A stretch of DNA of 64,000 nucleotides from Sulfuricurvum sp. (lineage in GTDB: Bacteria > Campylobacterota > Campylobacteria > Campylobacterales > Sulfurimonadaceae): the NCBI RefSeq assembly GCF_028710345.1, contig NZ_JAQTUH010000001.1, positions 124,001-188,000 on the forward strand. Reading direction: 5' to 3'. Of the stretch, positions 7,895-15,766 are shown one piece after another. The translations under genes were made by a program, and so were the position numbers. Position 1 is the first letter of the stretch, and every line of letters begins with the position of its first letter. Under the pieces are notes generated by a model that did no database searches, was not told the origin of the DNA, and saw only the letters and a program-made list of their open reading frames with translations.

Positions 7895-9114
7895 TGGCTG
7901 AGTCTATGGAACTACGAGATATCGAAGTATGGGATGGGAATTTTGCGGCTGCACAAGCACTTCGTCAAGCACAAGTAGATGTTGTAGCAGCGTATCCGAT
8001 TACCCCTTCAACTGCTATTGTTGAGGGGTATGCAAATTTTAAAGCCAACGGTTATGTTGATGGTGAGTTTGTTATGGTTGAGTCTGAACATGCGGCAATG
8101 TCGGGATGTATCGGTGCAGCAGCAGCGGGTGGACGTGTAGCAACAGCCACCAGTTCTCAGGGGTATGCATTGATGGTAGAGACTCTTTACTCTGCTTCAG
8201 GAATGCGTTTACCGATCGTTTTGAACGTTGTAAATCGTGCTTTAGGTGCACCGTTAAACGTAAACTGTGATCATTCTGATATGTATTTGGGGCGCGATAG
8301 TGGTTGGATTCAACTCAATGCGTATAATCCTCAGCACGCATACGATTTAAATTTTATTGCTTTTAAAGTAAGTGAAGATCATGATGTTCGCCTTCCGGCA
8401 ATGGTTCATCAAGATGGGTTTTTAAGTTCACATACCGCGCAAGGTGTTCACACGTTGAGTGATGAGGTAGCGTACAACTTTGTCGGTGAATATCAACCGA
8501 TGAATGATATGCTCGATCTTGATCATCCGGTAACTCATGGGGTTCAAACTGAAGAAGATTGGCACTATGAGCATAAAGCACGTCAACACCATGCACTTAT
8601 GAGCAAAGTACTTCCAAAAATACAAGAGGCATTTGATGCTTTTGAAACATTGAGCGGTCGTCGTTATAACATTGTTGAAACACATCAAATGGACGATGCT
8701 GATATCGCTGTGGTCTGTATGGGGACATCTGTAGAAACTGCAATGGAAGTCGTTAATGAACTTCGTGCTACCGGAATCAAAGCCGGTGTTGTGGGAATAC
8801 GTGTTATTCGTCCATGGCCATTAGAACAAATTGCAGATGCTCTGAAAAATGTAAAAGCAATCGGTGCACTTGATCGCTCTAGTCCAAATGGGGCGATGGG
8901 TATGTTGTATAATGAAGTTGCAGGAACTCTTTTTAATGCAGGAGTACAAACGATTTTAACCGATTATGTGTACGGCTTAGGTGGGCGTGATTTAACTAAA
9001 GCTCATTTGGTTCAGATTTTTAACGATCTTAAAGCCAATATGGATGCAGGAAAACCTACAACACCATTGCAACAATTTATCGGTCTTCGCGGACCGAAAC
9101 TCTCGTTTTTCTAA
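7894..9114 (+). CDS. porA: pyruvate:ferredoxin oxidoreductase, alpha subunit
   Basis: The 406-residue protein contains the domain I signatures of these enzymes, AAYPITPSTAIVEGYANF and EFVMVESEHAAMSGCIGAAAAGGR, with TATSSQGYALM following, and a C-terminal domain with VGIRVIRPWP. Domain I contacts pyruvate and CoA and helps close the thiamine diphosphate site formed with PorB. An in-frame start at 7852 was discarded because it would run deep into porD; the ATG at 7894, behind GGGGAAGA, gives a normal N-terminus and a one-base overlap with the porD stop. Confidence 0.95.
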   Translation: MAESMELRDIEVWDGNFAAAQALRQAQVDVVAAYPITPSTAIVEGYANFKANGYVDGEFVMVESEHAAMSGCIGAAAAGGRVATATSSQGYALMVETLYSASGMRLPIVLNVVNRALGAPLNVNCDHSDMYLGRDSGWIQLNAYNPQHAYDLNFIAFKVSEDHDVRLPAMVHQDGFLSSHTAQGVHTLSDEVAYNFVGEYQPMNDMLDLDHPVTHGVQTEEDWHYEHKARQHHALMSKVLPKIQEAFDAFETLSGRRYNIVETHQMDDADIAVVCMGTSVETAMEVVNELRATGIKAGVVGIRVIRPWPLEQIADALKNVKAIGALDRSSPNGAMGMLYNEVAGTLFNAGVQTILTDYVYGLGGRDLTKAHLVQIFNDLKANMDAGKPTTPLQQFIGLRGPKLSFF

Positions 9115-9123
9115 GGAGTAACT

Positions 9124-10080
9124 GTGTCAGAAATGAAAAAAATTAAAAATCTTAAAGAGTTTTCAACCTCTGCGGATCGTTTTGAAGGTGCAAACCTTCT
9201 CTGCCCTGGATGTGCTCACTCGATTATTGTTCGTGAAGTTTTGAACGCTACGAATGATGATTTGATCCTTGCCGCATCAACGGGTTGTTTGGAAGTGTGT
9301 ACGGCGGTTTATCCGTACACTTCATGGGATGCTTCATGGATTCACATCGGATTTGAAAATGGCTCTACTGCGGTTGCGGGAGCTGAGGCGATGTACAAAG
9401 CCCTTAAAACTAAAGGGCGTTTGAAACAACCTGATCGCGTCCCTAAATTCGTCGCTTTCGGCGGAGACGGTGCAACATATGATATCGGGTTCCAATGGAT
9501 TTCAGGATGTTTTGAACGTGGTCATAATATGATGTACGTTTGTTTGGATAACGAGGTTTATGCAAATACTGGTGGTCAACGCTCTTCTTCTACCCCAATC
9601 GGATCATCTGCAACCACTTCTCCTGCTGGACGTACCAGTTATGGCGAAAAGATGAATAAAAAAGATATGGTTGCTATTATGGCAGCACACGGTGCTCCAT
9701 ACGTTGCACAAGTTGCTCCAAACAAATGGAAAGATATGGTAGCAAAAATCCAAAAAGGGTTTGCCGCTGAGGGTCCTGTTTATATCAACGCGATGTCAGC
9801 CTGTACCACTGAGTGGAAATTTTCACCAGAAGACACTATCGCTGTCTCTGATTTAGCAACCGATTCATTGGTATTCCCATTGTATGAGATTGTGAACGGT
9901 ACAGAGCTTAACATCACCTATCGTCCAAAAAATATTATTCCGGTACGTGATTATTTGGGTGCACAAGGGCGTTTTAAACACCTTTTCACCAAACAATACG
10001 AGTATCTCATTGATGAGTGGCAAACACGTGTCGATGCTAAATGGGTACAACTTCAACGTCGTGAAGAAGCCAGAGTTTAG
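9124..10080 (+). CDS. porB: pyruvate:ferredoxin oxidoreductase, beta subunit
   Basis: This 318-residue subunit binds thiamine diphosphate and the catalytic-proximal [4Fe-4S] cluster. LLCPGCAHS supplies the first two Cys, with further Cys in STGCLEVC. The thiamine motif is GGDGATYDIG with NEVYANTGGQRS following, as in PFOR beta subunits. The start is GTG at 9124 behind TAAGGAGTAACT. It closes the por operon and is followed by three successive hairpins. Confidence 0.95.
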   Translation: MSEMKKIKNLKEFSTSADRFEGANLLCPGCAHSIIVREVLNATNDDLILAASTGCLEVCTAVYPYTSWDASWIHIGFENGSTAVAGAEAMYKALKTKGRLKQPDRVPKFVAFGGDGATYDIGFQWISGCFERGHNMMYVCLDNEVYANTGGQRSSSTPIGSSATTSPAGRTSYGEKMNKKDMVAIMAAHGAPYVAQVAPNKWKDMVAKIQKGFAAEGPVYINAMSACTTEWKFSPEDTIAVSDLATDSLVFPLYEIVNGTELNITYRPKNIIPVRDYLGAQGRFKHLFTKQYEYLIDEWQTRVDAKWVQLQRREEARV

Positions 10081-10089
10081 TTAATATCA

Positions 10090-10190
10090 GCAAATGAGCA
10101 ATACCCAATGGGGCACACCGAGCCCATTTGCTTTGCAGGGACAAATGTCCCCTGCACCCCCCTAAAGCTTCCCGTATCTTTCGGATACGA
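10090..10190 (+). terminator. three tandem hairpins after porB
   Basis: Three foldable palindromes follow porB: GCAAATG (10090-10096) with CATTTGC (10125-10131) enclosing a GGGC/GCCC inner stem; GCAGGGAC (10135-10142) with GTCCCCTGC (10147-10155); and CGTATC (10173-10178) with GATACG (10184-10189). The second and third are joined by a linker containing CTAAAGCTT, as in the repeat elements at 48,131 and 58,690. None has a proper T tract, so the block may end transcription, protect the por mRNA 3' end, or both. Confidence 0.5.
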
Positions 10191-10274
10191 GAGAGTAATA
10201 CACTTTTCCTTTTTTGTCCTCTTTTTTTGGAATCATCTTTGCTTTATCCTTCTACTTAACTATTGGATTATCTT

Positions 10275-10478
10275 ATGTATCGAATGACTTACAACCATAC
10301 CGGTGTTACCGGCTGTTCTGCTCGCGGAATTGCAAAACGTGAAACCAAAGAAGAACTATTAGTACTTGCTGAAGAATTAAAAGGTTCTATTTGCAACGTC
10401 CATATTGAAAAAATCAGTGATGATCAACAACAGCATCTCCCATTGGAAATATTTGCAAATATGAAAGAACTTCGATGA
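10275..10478 (+). CDS. small conserved-looking protein of unknown function, coupled to lsrK
   Basis: A 67-residue soluble protein is encoded directly before the LsrK-type kinase. Its stop codon overlaps the kinase start (ATGA at 10475-10478), so the two are probably co-translated. I do not recognise a domain. The sequence has a glycine-rich start (NHTGVTGCSARGIAKR) and an amphipathic acidic second half. The ATG at 10275 is preferred to a TTG 12 bases upstream; no strong ribosome site is seen. Position alone suggests a role linked to the AI-2 locus. Confidence 0.6.
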   Translation: MYRMTYNHTGVTGCSARGIAKRETKEELLVLAEELKGSICNVHIEKISDDQQQHLPLEIFANMKELR

Positions 10479-12007
10479 ATCGCTATTTCCTCGTACTCGA
10501 TGCAGGGACGGGGAGTATCCGATCCATCATCTTTGATACCCTCGGCAACCAAATAGCGATTGCTCAATACGAGTGGGAACATATTTCTGAAGTGGGCGTA
10601 GCAGGGTCGATGGGATTTGATTATGTGCGCGGTTGGGAACTTGCCAAGAGGTGTATTCGCGAGTCAATCGCTAGCGCAAAAATCACTGCCTCAGAAATAG
10701 TAGCGGTATCGGCATCGAGTATGCGTGAGGGGATTGTTGTCTATGACGGTGAAAAAAGAGAAATCTGGGGTGTAGCTAATGTTGATGGTCGCTCAGGCGA
10801 GGAAGTCTCTTATCTCAAAAAAACATTTCCCTCGCTGGAATCAGAGAGCTATGCGATTAGTGGACAAACCTTTGCCCTCTCTGCTGCACCTCGGTTGTTA
10901 TGGCTGAAAAACAATCACCCTTCACTGTATGAGAAAGCCCGTTATTTTACGATGATCAGCGATTGGATACTTTTTAAACTCAGCGGAGAGTTAGCCTCTG
11001 AGCCTTCAAATGCGGGGACGGCGGGAGCGTTTAGCCTCCAAACCCGCGATTGGAATAAAAATGAGTTTGAACAATGCGGACTCAAAGATTTGTTTGTCCC
11101 GATACGAGAGATCGGAGAGGTATTAGGTCACATCAGTACAGAAGCTTCACGTGAGACGGGATTAAGCACGGAAACCATCGTTGTTATGGGGGGCGGTGAC
11201 GTTCAGATCGGTACGGCGGGTCTGGGAGCTTCAAAGCTCGGCGATGCGGTGGTTCTCGGAGGGAGTTTTTGGCAGCAGGTGGTCAATATCCCTAGTACTG
11301 CTGTACTTTCAAATGAGATGTTGTTGCGGGTTAATCCACATGTCGTACGCGGTATGTCTCAGGCAGAGGGGATAACCTTTTTTACGGGGCTAGTGATGCG
11401 CTGGTTTCGTAATACTCTTGGGTGTGGTAAAAGTTATGCGGAACTTGAAGAAATGGCTTCACGTGTTTCTCTCGGTTCGTACGGTATAACTCCGATATTC
11501 AGTGATCGGATGAACTATGGCGAGTGGATACACGCTTCTCCATCATTCATCGGATTGGGGCTGGATGAGTCCAAATACAACGTCGCATCGATGTTTCGCG
11601 CCCTTGAAGAGAACGCATGTATCGTGAGTGCGATCAATCTGGAAAACATCAAAGCTTTTAGCGGTGTTTCACCCACCTCTATTACCTTTGCAAGCGGGGC
11701 ATCCAACGGGGCGTTGTGGTCGCAGATTTTAGCGGATGTTACAGGATTAGAAGTGCGCGTTCCGGTAATCAAAGAGGCGACGGCATTAGGTGTGGCGATG
11801 GCATGCGGGATTGGTGCTGGGGTCTATAAAAGCTTTGAAGAGGCGGGGAAAGAGATAGTTAAAATCGAGCGGACGTATGAACCGAACATGGTCAATCACG
11901 CGCAGTATAGTGAGATTAAAGAGAGATGGTTCAAAGTGTATGCTAAACAGATGGAATTAGTACGTGAGGGGATTACGGAGCCGATGTGGAAGGCTCCAGG
12001 GGTTTAG
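10475..12007 (+). CDS. lsrK: autoinducer-2 kinase, LsrK type (FGGY family)
   Basis: This is a full-length 510-residue FGGY kinase. From memory it follows E. coli LsrK closely along its length: LDAGTGSIRSIIFD at the N-terminal phosphate loop, VSASSMREGIVVYD, ISGQTFALSAAPRLLWL, DWILFKLSGELASEPSNAG, GGSFWQQVVN, RVNPHVVRGM, FRALEENACIVSA and the terminal WKAPGV. LsrK phosphorylates the AI-2 precursor DPD inside the cell. The locus also holds luxS (1.7 kb downstream), an LsrG-like gene and an aldolase, but no lsrACDB importer or lsrR was found. It ends four bases into the convergent LsrG-like gene. Another FGGY substrate cannot be excluded, but the luxS linkage argues for DPD. Confidence 0.87.
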   Translation: MNRYFLVLDAGTGSIRSIIFDTLGNQIAIAQYEWEHISEVGVAGSMGFDYVRGWELAKRCIRESIASAKITASEIVAVSASSMREGIVVYDGEKREIWGVANVDGRSGEEVSYLKKTFPSLESESYAISGQTFALSAAPRLLWLKNNHPSLYEKARYFTMISDWILFKLSGELASEPSNAGTAGAFSLQTRDWNKNEFEQCGLKDLFVPIREIGEVLGHISTEASRETGLSTETIVVMGGGDVQIGTAGLGASKLGDAVVLGGSFWQQVVNIPSTAVLSNEMLLRVNPHVVRGMSQAEGITFFTGLVMRWFRNTLGCGKSYAELEEMASRVSLGSYGITPIFSDRMNYGEWIHASPSFIGLGLDESKYNVASMFRALEENACIVSAINLENIKAFSGVSPTSITFASGASNGALWSQILADVTGLEVRVPVIKEATALGVAMACGIGAGVYKSFEEAGKEIVKIERTYEPNMVNHAQYSEIKERWFKVYAKQMELVREGITEPMWKAPGV

Positions 12008-12309
12008 AACTGATATGCTTCCTCGTCGAGAAGGTCTAACTCTTCCGTATATTTATCATCCACAAACGCTTCATAGTGTGATTTGTAGTAGGCATAGTGT
12101 TCCGTGTGTTTATGCCCCTCTAACGACTCATCATCTGCCCACGACTCAACGGCGAAGAATTTACGTGGATTGTTTTGGGATTGGAAGATGTAATAAAACA
12201 AACATCCCGGCTCTTTTAGCGATGGAATGACCATATCCTCTAATAATTTTTTGACCGTTGCGATATGCTCTTCTTTGGCGATAAAGGTCACTCTTTTCGT
12301 AATTTTCAT
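12004..12309 (-). CDS. LsrG-like antibiotic biosynthesis monooxygenase-fold protein
   Basis: This 101-residue single-domain protein has the dimeric alpha-beta barrel (ABM) fold: a first strand KITKRVTFIAKEEHIATVKKLLE, then EPGCLFYYIFQSQNNPRKFFAVESWADDESLEGHKHTEHY, with the paired His of the LsrG/YgiN-type active site. LsrG isomerises phospho-DPD in the E. coli Lsr pathway. The link to LsrG rests on fold plus position between lsrK and luxS; ABM proteins do other chemistry too. It lies downstream of the class II aldolase on the same strand, with a REP-like element in the 104-base gap, and is convergent with lsrK. Confidence 0.68.
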   Translation of the reverse strand: MKITKRVTFIAKEEHIATVKKLLEDMVIPSLKEPGCLFYYIFQSQNNPRKFFAVESWADDESLEGHKHTEHYAYYKSHYEAFVDDKYTEELDLLDEEAYQF

Positions 12310-12334
12310 TTTTTTCCTTGTAGTTAGATTTTTT

Positions 12335-12406
12335 CGTCATTCCCAACTTGATTGGGGATCCATCTCTTAAATACAAAGCTGGATTCCCGCCTGCGCGGGA
12401 ATGACG
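12335..12406. repeat. REP/MITE-like palindromic element, copy 1
   Basis: A 72-base element has inverted ends, CGTCATTCCC (12335-12344) and GGGAATGACG (12397-12406). Inside are two hairpins: TCCCAA/TTGGGGA around CTTGA, and a perfect 8-bp stem ATTCCCGC (12383-12390) / GCGGGAAT (12395-12402) with loop CTGC. It resembles the widespread bacterial repeats with a GGATTCCCGCNNNCGCGGGAATGACG core. It separates the aldolase from the LsrG-like gene. A related copy lies at 21184-21245. Confidence 0.8.
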
Positions 12407-12413
12407 GCGGTAG

Positions 12414-13586
12414 TTATTTTTTCAATTTAGCTTGTTCAAGTTCCCAGTATTCCATTTCGAACATCTGAGCGAGTGTGAGTGAACCCCATCCCCCGAGTTG
12501 TTCAGCCGATAGGATTGCGGTTATCGTGTGTTTGACGATGTCGCCGATGATATGGGACTCGTTTTCATCTTTACCCAGTACGACGATTCCGACACCTTTA
12601 ATCACTGCATAACGGGGGGCGAGATCGAGACAGATATGCTTTTGCAAAGCATTGGCATCGAAATAGCTTTTATACTCCTGCACAAATTGCTCAATTCCTG
12701 AGCCGATATCACCGTTGATGATTGCAGGGAAAGGTTTGATACGGATCACGTGCTCGGGAGTCAATCCTCCACATTTTACGAGTGATTCGAGATTGGGGAG
12801 GATGCTAAAGAGCTGAGCGCGCGGCGAGTCGATCAATAAAGGAAAGAGATCGCATCCGCGAAGTTTTGCCGCTTCGATTCCCACCGCTTCGGCGATAGAT
12901 TTGTCCCCTTTTCCTTCGCAGTCTCCGCAGGCGAGGGTGACGTGTTCGGCAAGATATGTTTCGGCAACGGTGACGATGTCGATCATCTTCTCATAGGCAC
13001 GCTGTGCATCATCATCAAACGTAAAGACTCCATGGTGCATTAGAATCATCCCCGTAAGGCTATTCCAATCGATGTGACGGGTAATCTCATAGATATATTT
13101 TGCCAGTTCAAATCCGGGCATCACGTAATCGATGATGAGCATATTCTCCCCATAGAGTTCTTGAACTAATCCTTTACCGTTCGGGGTATTGGTGAGGGTA
13201 ACGACGGCATCGGCATGGGTGTGATCGACGAATACATAGGGGATGATGGCGTGGAGGATTGCTTCGATGGAGGGGTTGGGAAAGCTTTGATCCGACATCG
13301 CGGCACGCTGTTCTGCCACCATTTGAGTGTCACTAAGGCTCTCTCGTGTCGCCATCTCTAAAAGAACGTCGAGGTTGACGGGAGAAAATCCCCCTTTTTC
13401 TATCGTATCGAGATTCCAACCGCTCCCTTTGACATAGAGGGTATCATCGATTTTTACCGAGGTATTTCCGCCACCGTGGAGTACTAATTCCTTGTTTTGT
13501 CCTAAGAGTTGGGAGGTATAGACTCTCATCCCCAGTGGGTCGTTTTGATACTGTGCGGCTATCTGAGGTTCAAAGAGGCTTGTCAT
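12414..13586 (-). CDS. class II aldolase/adducin-fold protein, stand-alone
   Basis: The 390-residue protein matches the N-terminal aldolase half of the bifunctional rhamnulose-phosphate aldolase/dehydrogenase (YuxG) type: LHGGGNTSVKIDDTLYVKGSGWNL, then VDHTHADAVVTLTN with the zinc His pair, and ILMHHGVFTF with a further His pair. The C-terminal short-chain dehydrogenase half found in the bifunctional proteins is missing; the frame ends normally, so this is a separate architecture and not a frameshift. Class II aldolases cleave or form C-C bonds in sugar phosphates. Between lsrK and luxS it could process the phosphorylated LuxS product in place of the thiolase LsrF; that is inference. It is divergent from luxS (97-base gap). 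Confidence 0.8.
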   Translation of the reverse strand: MTSLFEPQIAAQYQNDPLGMRVYTSQLLGQNKELVLHGGGNTSVKIDDTLYVKGSGWNLDTIEKGGFSPVNLDVLLEMATRESLSDTQMVAEQRAAMSDQSFPNPSIEAILHAIIPYVFVDHTHADAVVTLTNTPNGKGLVQELYGENMLIIDYVMPGFELAKYIYEITRHIDWNSLTGMILMHHGVFTFDDDAQRAYEKMIDIVTVAETYLAEHVTLACGDCEGKGDKSIAEAVGIEAAKLRGCDLFPLLIDSPRAQLFSILPNLESLVKCGGLTPEHVIRIKPFPAIINGDIGSGIEQFVQEYKSYFDANALQKHICLDLAPRYAVIKGVGIVVLGKDENESHIIGDIVKHTITAILSAEQLGGWGSLTLAQMFEMEYWELEQAKLKK

Positions 13587-13633
13587 TATTTTAAGTTCCT
13601 TCTATTAATGGTCAAATTATAGCGATGAGGGGA

Positions 13634-13679
13634 TAAAATATGCTAATATTGCTCTCAATAAAGAGAGATATTAAAGGAT
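13634..13679 (+). promoter_or_regulatory. luxS promoter and leader hairpin
   Basis: A -10 like TAAAAT (13634-13639) would start transcription near 13646. The leader then folds: CTCTC (13652-13656) pairs with GAGAG (13663-13667) around AATAAA, extended outward by AATAT/ATATT. The ribosome site AAAGGA at 13674-13679 follows directly. No known riboswitch is recognised. Confidence 0.45.
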
Positions 13680-13683
13680 TTTT

Positions 13684-14190
13684 ATGCCGTTACTTGACAG
13701 TTTTTGTGTCGATCACACCATTATGCCCGCTCCTGCCGTACGTCGTGCCAAAGGGATGAAAACACCCAAAGGGGATGACATTACGGTGTTTGACCTCCGA
13801 TTTTGCCGTCCGAATGAGGTGATTCTCTCTTCTGAGGGGATTCATACGTTAGAGCACCTTTTCGCAGGATTTATGCGCGATCATCTCAACTCAGGGAGCA
13901 CGGAGATCATCGATATCTCTCCGATGGGGTGCCGTACAGGATTTTACATGTCGGTAATCGGGACACCGAGTGAAGAGACAGTAGCCGAAGCATGGGAAGC
14001 GTCGATGCACGATATTCTCGCCGTGGAAAAACAAAGCGACATTCCTGAACTCAACGTCTATCAATGCGGGACATACAAAATGCACTCTTTGGAAGATGCG
14101 AAAGCGATTGCGACCGAAGTATTGCGCCGTGACATCGACATCATGGATAATGAAGCGTTAGCGCTGGATTTATCGAAAGTAGAGCAATAA
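13684..14190 (+). CDS. luxS: S-ribosylhomocysteine lyase
   Basis: The 168-residue protein is a complete LuxS. Metal ligands are the two His of [10 protein letters not shown] and the Cys of [10 protein letters not shown]; the catalytic Cys is in [10 protein letters not shown], and the N-terminal [15 protein letters not shown] and LRFCRPN segments are typical. It cleaves S-ribosylhomocysteine to homocysteine and DPD, the AI-2 precursor, in the activated methyl cycle. It heads a three-gene run with one-base (TAATG) and four-base (ATGA) overlaps to the two following genes. Confidence 0.97.
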   Translation: MPLLDSFCVDHTIMPAPAVRRAKGMKTPKGDDITVFDLRFCRPNEVILSSEGIHTLEHLFAGFMRDHLNSGSTEIIDISPMGCRTGFYMSVIGTPSEETVAEAWEASMHDILAVEKQSDIPELNVYQCGTYKMHSLEDAKAIATEVLRRDIDIMDNEALALDLSKVEQ

Positions 14191-14492
14191 TGCTTCTTTT
14201 ATTGCCGATGGATGGTGACGATACTCAGGAATCCGAACTCACGGGTATACTAAGCGCAACCCATTGGGCAACGGTAGAAGTCGAAGAGGGGCGCGTTGTC
14301 GAGATCAATTTCTACACCGACCGCAGTGAAATCGAGGGGTGGCTTGATGCTGTGATTGTCACTAACAATTATGAACCTATTATGGAATTCATCGATAATC
14401 AGATGATGGTGTTGGTCGCTCACACTCAGCGCACTATCGATGACATTGTCGAAGCGTATCTTTTCCGCGAGTTGCATGACTTATCCGTATGA
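14190..14492 (+). CDS. small protein of unknown function downstream of luxS
   Basis: The 100-residue acidic protein starts at the last base of the luxS stop codon, so it is translationally coupled to luxS. The pattern of an N-terminal strand with MDGDD, a THWATVEVEEGRVVEINFY hairpin, and a VIV...NNYEPIMEFIDNQMMVLV strand-helix-strand loosely recalls the RNase H-like fold of NifX/dinitrogenase-cofactor proteins, but this is a weak visual likeness only. I assign no function. Confidence 0.65.
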   Translation: MLLLLPMDGDDTQESELTGILSATHWATVEVEEGRVVEINFYTDRSEIEGWLDAVIVTNNYEPIMEFIDNQMMVLVAHTQRTIDDIVEAYLFRELHDLSV

Positions 14493-14974
14493 GTTCTTTT
14501 TGTGATTTATTTCAAACCTCGCCTCAAATGAAAATTTTGATAGCGACCTCTCATGCTGATGGAATGATTGATGAGGTTTGCACCTATTTAGAACCTTTTA
14601 ATGCAACAATCGATCTCTCCCTCTATCCTGGGGAACATTCGCAACACCTATCTCCTCACCTCTCTAAAGTCGATACGATTAAAGATTTTAACTCCCCCAT
14701 CCGCTCGGCTACTCGCGATTATGAAACGATCATCCTTCAGGATATTTTGCATTTGCATTCTCACCCTTTAAAACTGTTACAACTCGTCTATCGGTCACTC
14801 GAAAACTCCGCTGAGGTTATCATTGTTCAAAAATGCGGGGTGATGGAGACATCGGAGGTGGAAGCTTTGTTGGAAAAATCGGAATTTCGTGCGGCAAATA
14901 CGATTCGTGATTTGATAAAGGAATGTGATGTGATTGTGGCAAAAAAAATGCATATGTGGGGTAATGGACTCTAA
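14489..14974 (+). CDS. degenerate methyltransferase-like protein of unknown function
   Basis: The 161-residue protein overlaps its upstream neighbour by four bases (ATGA) and ends the luxS run. The middle part, DYETIILQDILHLHSHPLKLLQLVYRSL followed by a strand with VIIVQK, looks like the second half of a Rossmann-type SAM-dependent methyltransferase. The glycine-rich SAM loop expected near the N-terminus is missing, so activity is doubtful. It may instead bind partners or a modified ligand. A second ATG at 14528 (MKILIATSHADG) is an alternative start. Confidence 0.6.
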   Translation: MSSFCDLFQTSPQMKILIATSHADGMIDEVCTYLEPFNATIDLSLYPGEHSQHLSPHLSKVDTIKDFNSPIRSATRDYETIILQDILHLHSHPLKLLQLVYRSLENSAEVIIVQKCGVMETSEVEALLEKSEFRAANTIRDLIKECDVIVAKKMHMWGNGL

Positions 14975-15009
14975 AACATTATCGTTTGGGAAAGTAAAAA
15001 GCTAGAAGA

Positions 15010-15027
15010 GGTTTGAAAAGATATAAT
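15010..15027 (+). promoter_or_regulatory. promoter of marC-like gene
   Basis: GGTTTGAAAAGATATAAT ends in a perfect -10 (15022-15027), placing the start of transcription near 15034 and the gene at 15066. The same 18 bases recur at 15721-15738. Confidence 0.6.
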
Positions 15028-15065
15028 GTGAAGATTCTCAAAGTGTCGCAAGCAAGGAACAACCA

Positions 15066-15713
15066 ATGGAGTTAAATTATTTTGCCTACCTACAGACACT
15101 ACTCCATTATTCGGTTGGTTTGATTACCATCGTAAACCCTATCGCAGCTGCAGCGATTATGATTTCCTCTTCCCCTTCGAATCTCACCAAAGAAGATACC
15201 GATGATATTGGTAAAAAAGCTGCATTGACTGTTCTAATTGCTTCTTTGATAACTATTTTTTTAGGGAACGCTATTTTTGAACTTTTTGGGATTACCACCT
15301 CTTCGGTGATGGTGATTGGTGGAATCATTTTGTTATTGATGTCCATTCATATGGTGCAGGGGAAAATCTCAGAAGCATCGCACACTCCTGAAGAATCGAA
15401 AGTCGCAATATTGAAAGAAGACATCTCTGTTATCCCTATTGGAATCCCCATATTGTTTGGTCCGGGGCTGATATCTACTCTCATGATTTTTAAAGCAAAA
15501 AGCTCTACTATGATAGAAATTTCGTTACTCGTCATAGCTGTCATAATCGTATGTGTAATTATCTATTTAACACTGAGAAATGCAATCTTCTTGACAAGAG
15601 TTTTGGGGGTTGTCGGATTGAAAATTATGACGAGAATTATGGGTCTTGTCGTTGGGGCGATTGCAGCTCAATTTATCGTTTATGGGATTAAAGCATTGTG
15701 GCAACCTCTTTAA
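15066..15713 (+). CDS. MarC-family (UPF0056) inner membrane protein
   Basis: The 215-residue protein has six hydrophobic spans and the MarC signatures: GLITIVNPIAAAAI in the first span, LFGITTSSVMVIGGIILLLMSI, and IGIPILFGPGLISTLMIF in the second half, mirroring the first. The family is widespread; despite its name a role in drug resistance was not upheld, and the substrate is unknown. It is preceded by its own promoter. The next gene carries an identical promoter box, hinting at co-regulation. Confidence 0.88.
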   Translation: MELNYFAYLQTLLHYSVGLITIVNPIAAAAIMISSSPSNLTKEDTDDIGKKAALTVLIASLITIFLGNAIFELFGITTSSVMVIGGIILLLMSIHMVQGKISEASHTPEESKVAILKEDISVIPIGIPILFGPGLISTLMIFKAKSSTMIEISLLVIAVIIVCVIIYLTLRNAIFLTRVLGVVGLKIMTRIMGLVVGAIAAQFIVYGIKALWQPL

Positions 15714-15720
15714 ATTTATT

Positions 15721-15738
15721 GGTTTGAAAAGATATAAT
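15721..15738 (+). promoter_or_regulatory. promoter of the MnmC-like gene
   Basis: The 18 bases GGTTTGAAAAGATATAAT, identical to 15010-15027, end in TATAAT (15733-15738), 28 bases before the next start codon. Confidence 0.6.
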
Positions 15739-15766
15739 TGGATGAAGAATAGATGTGAGGTAACGA

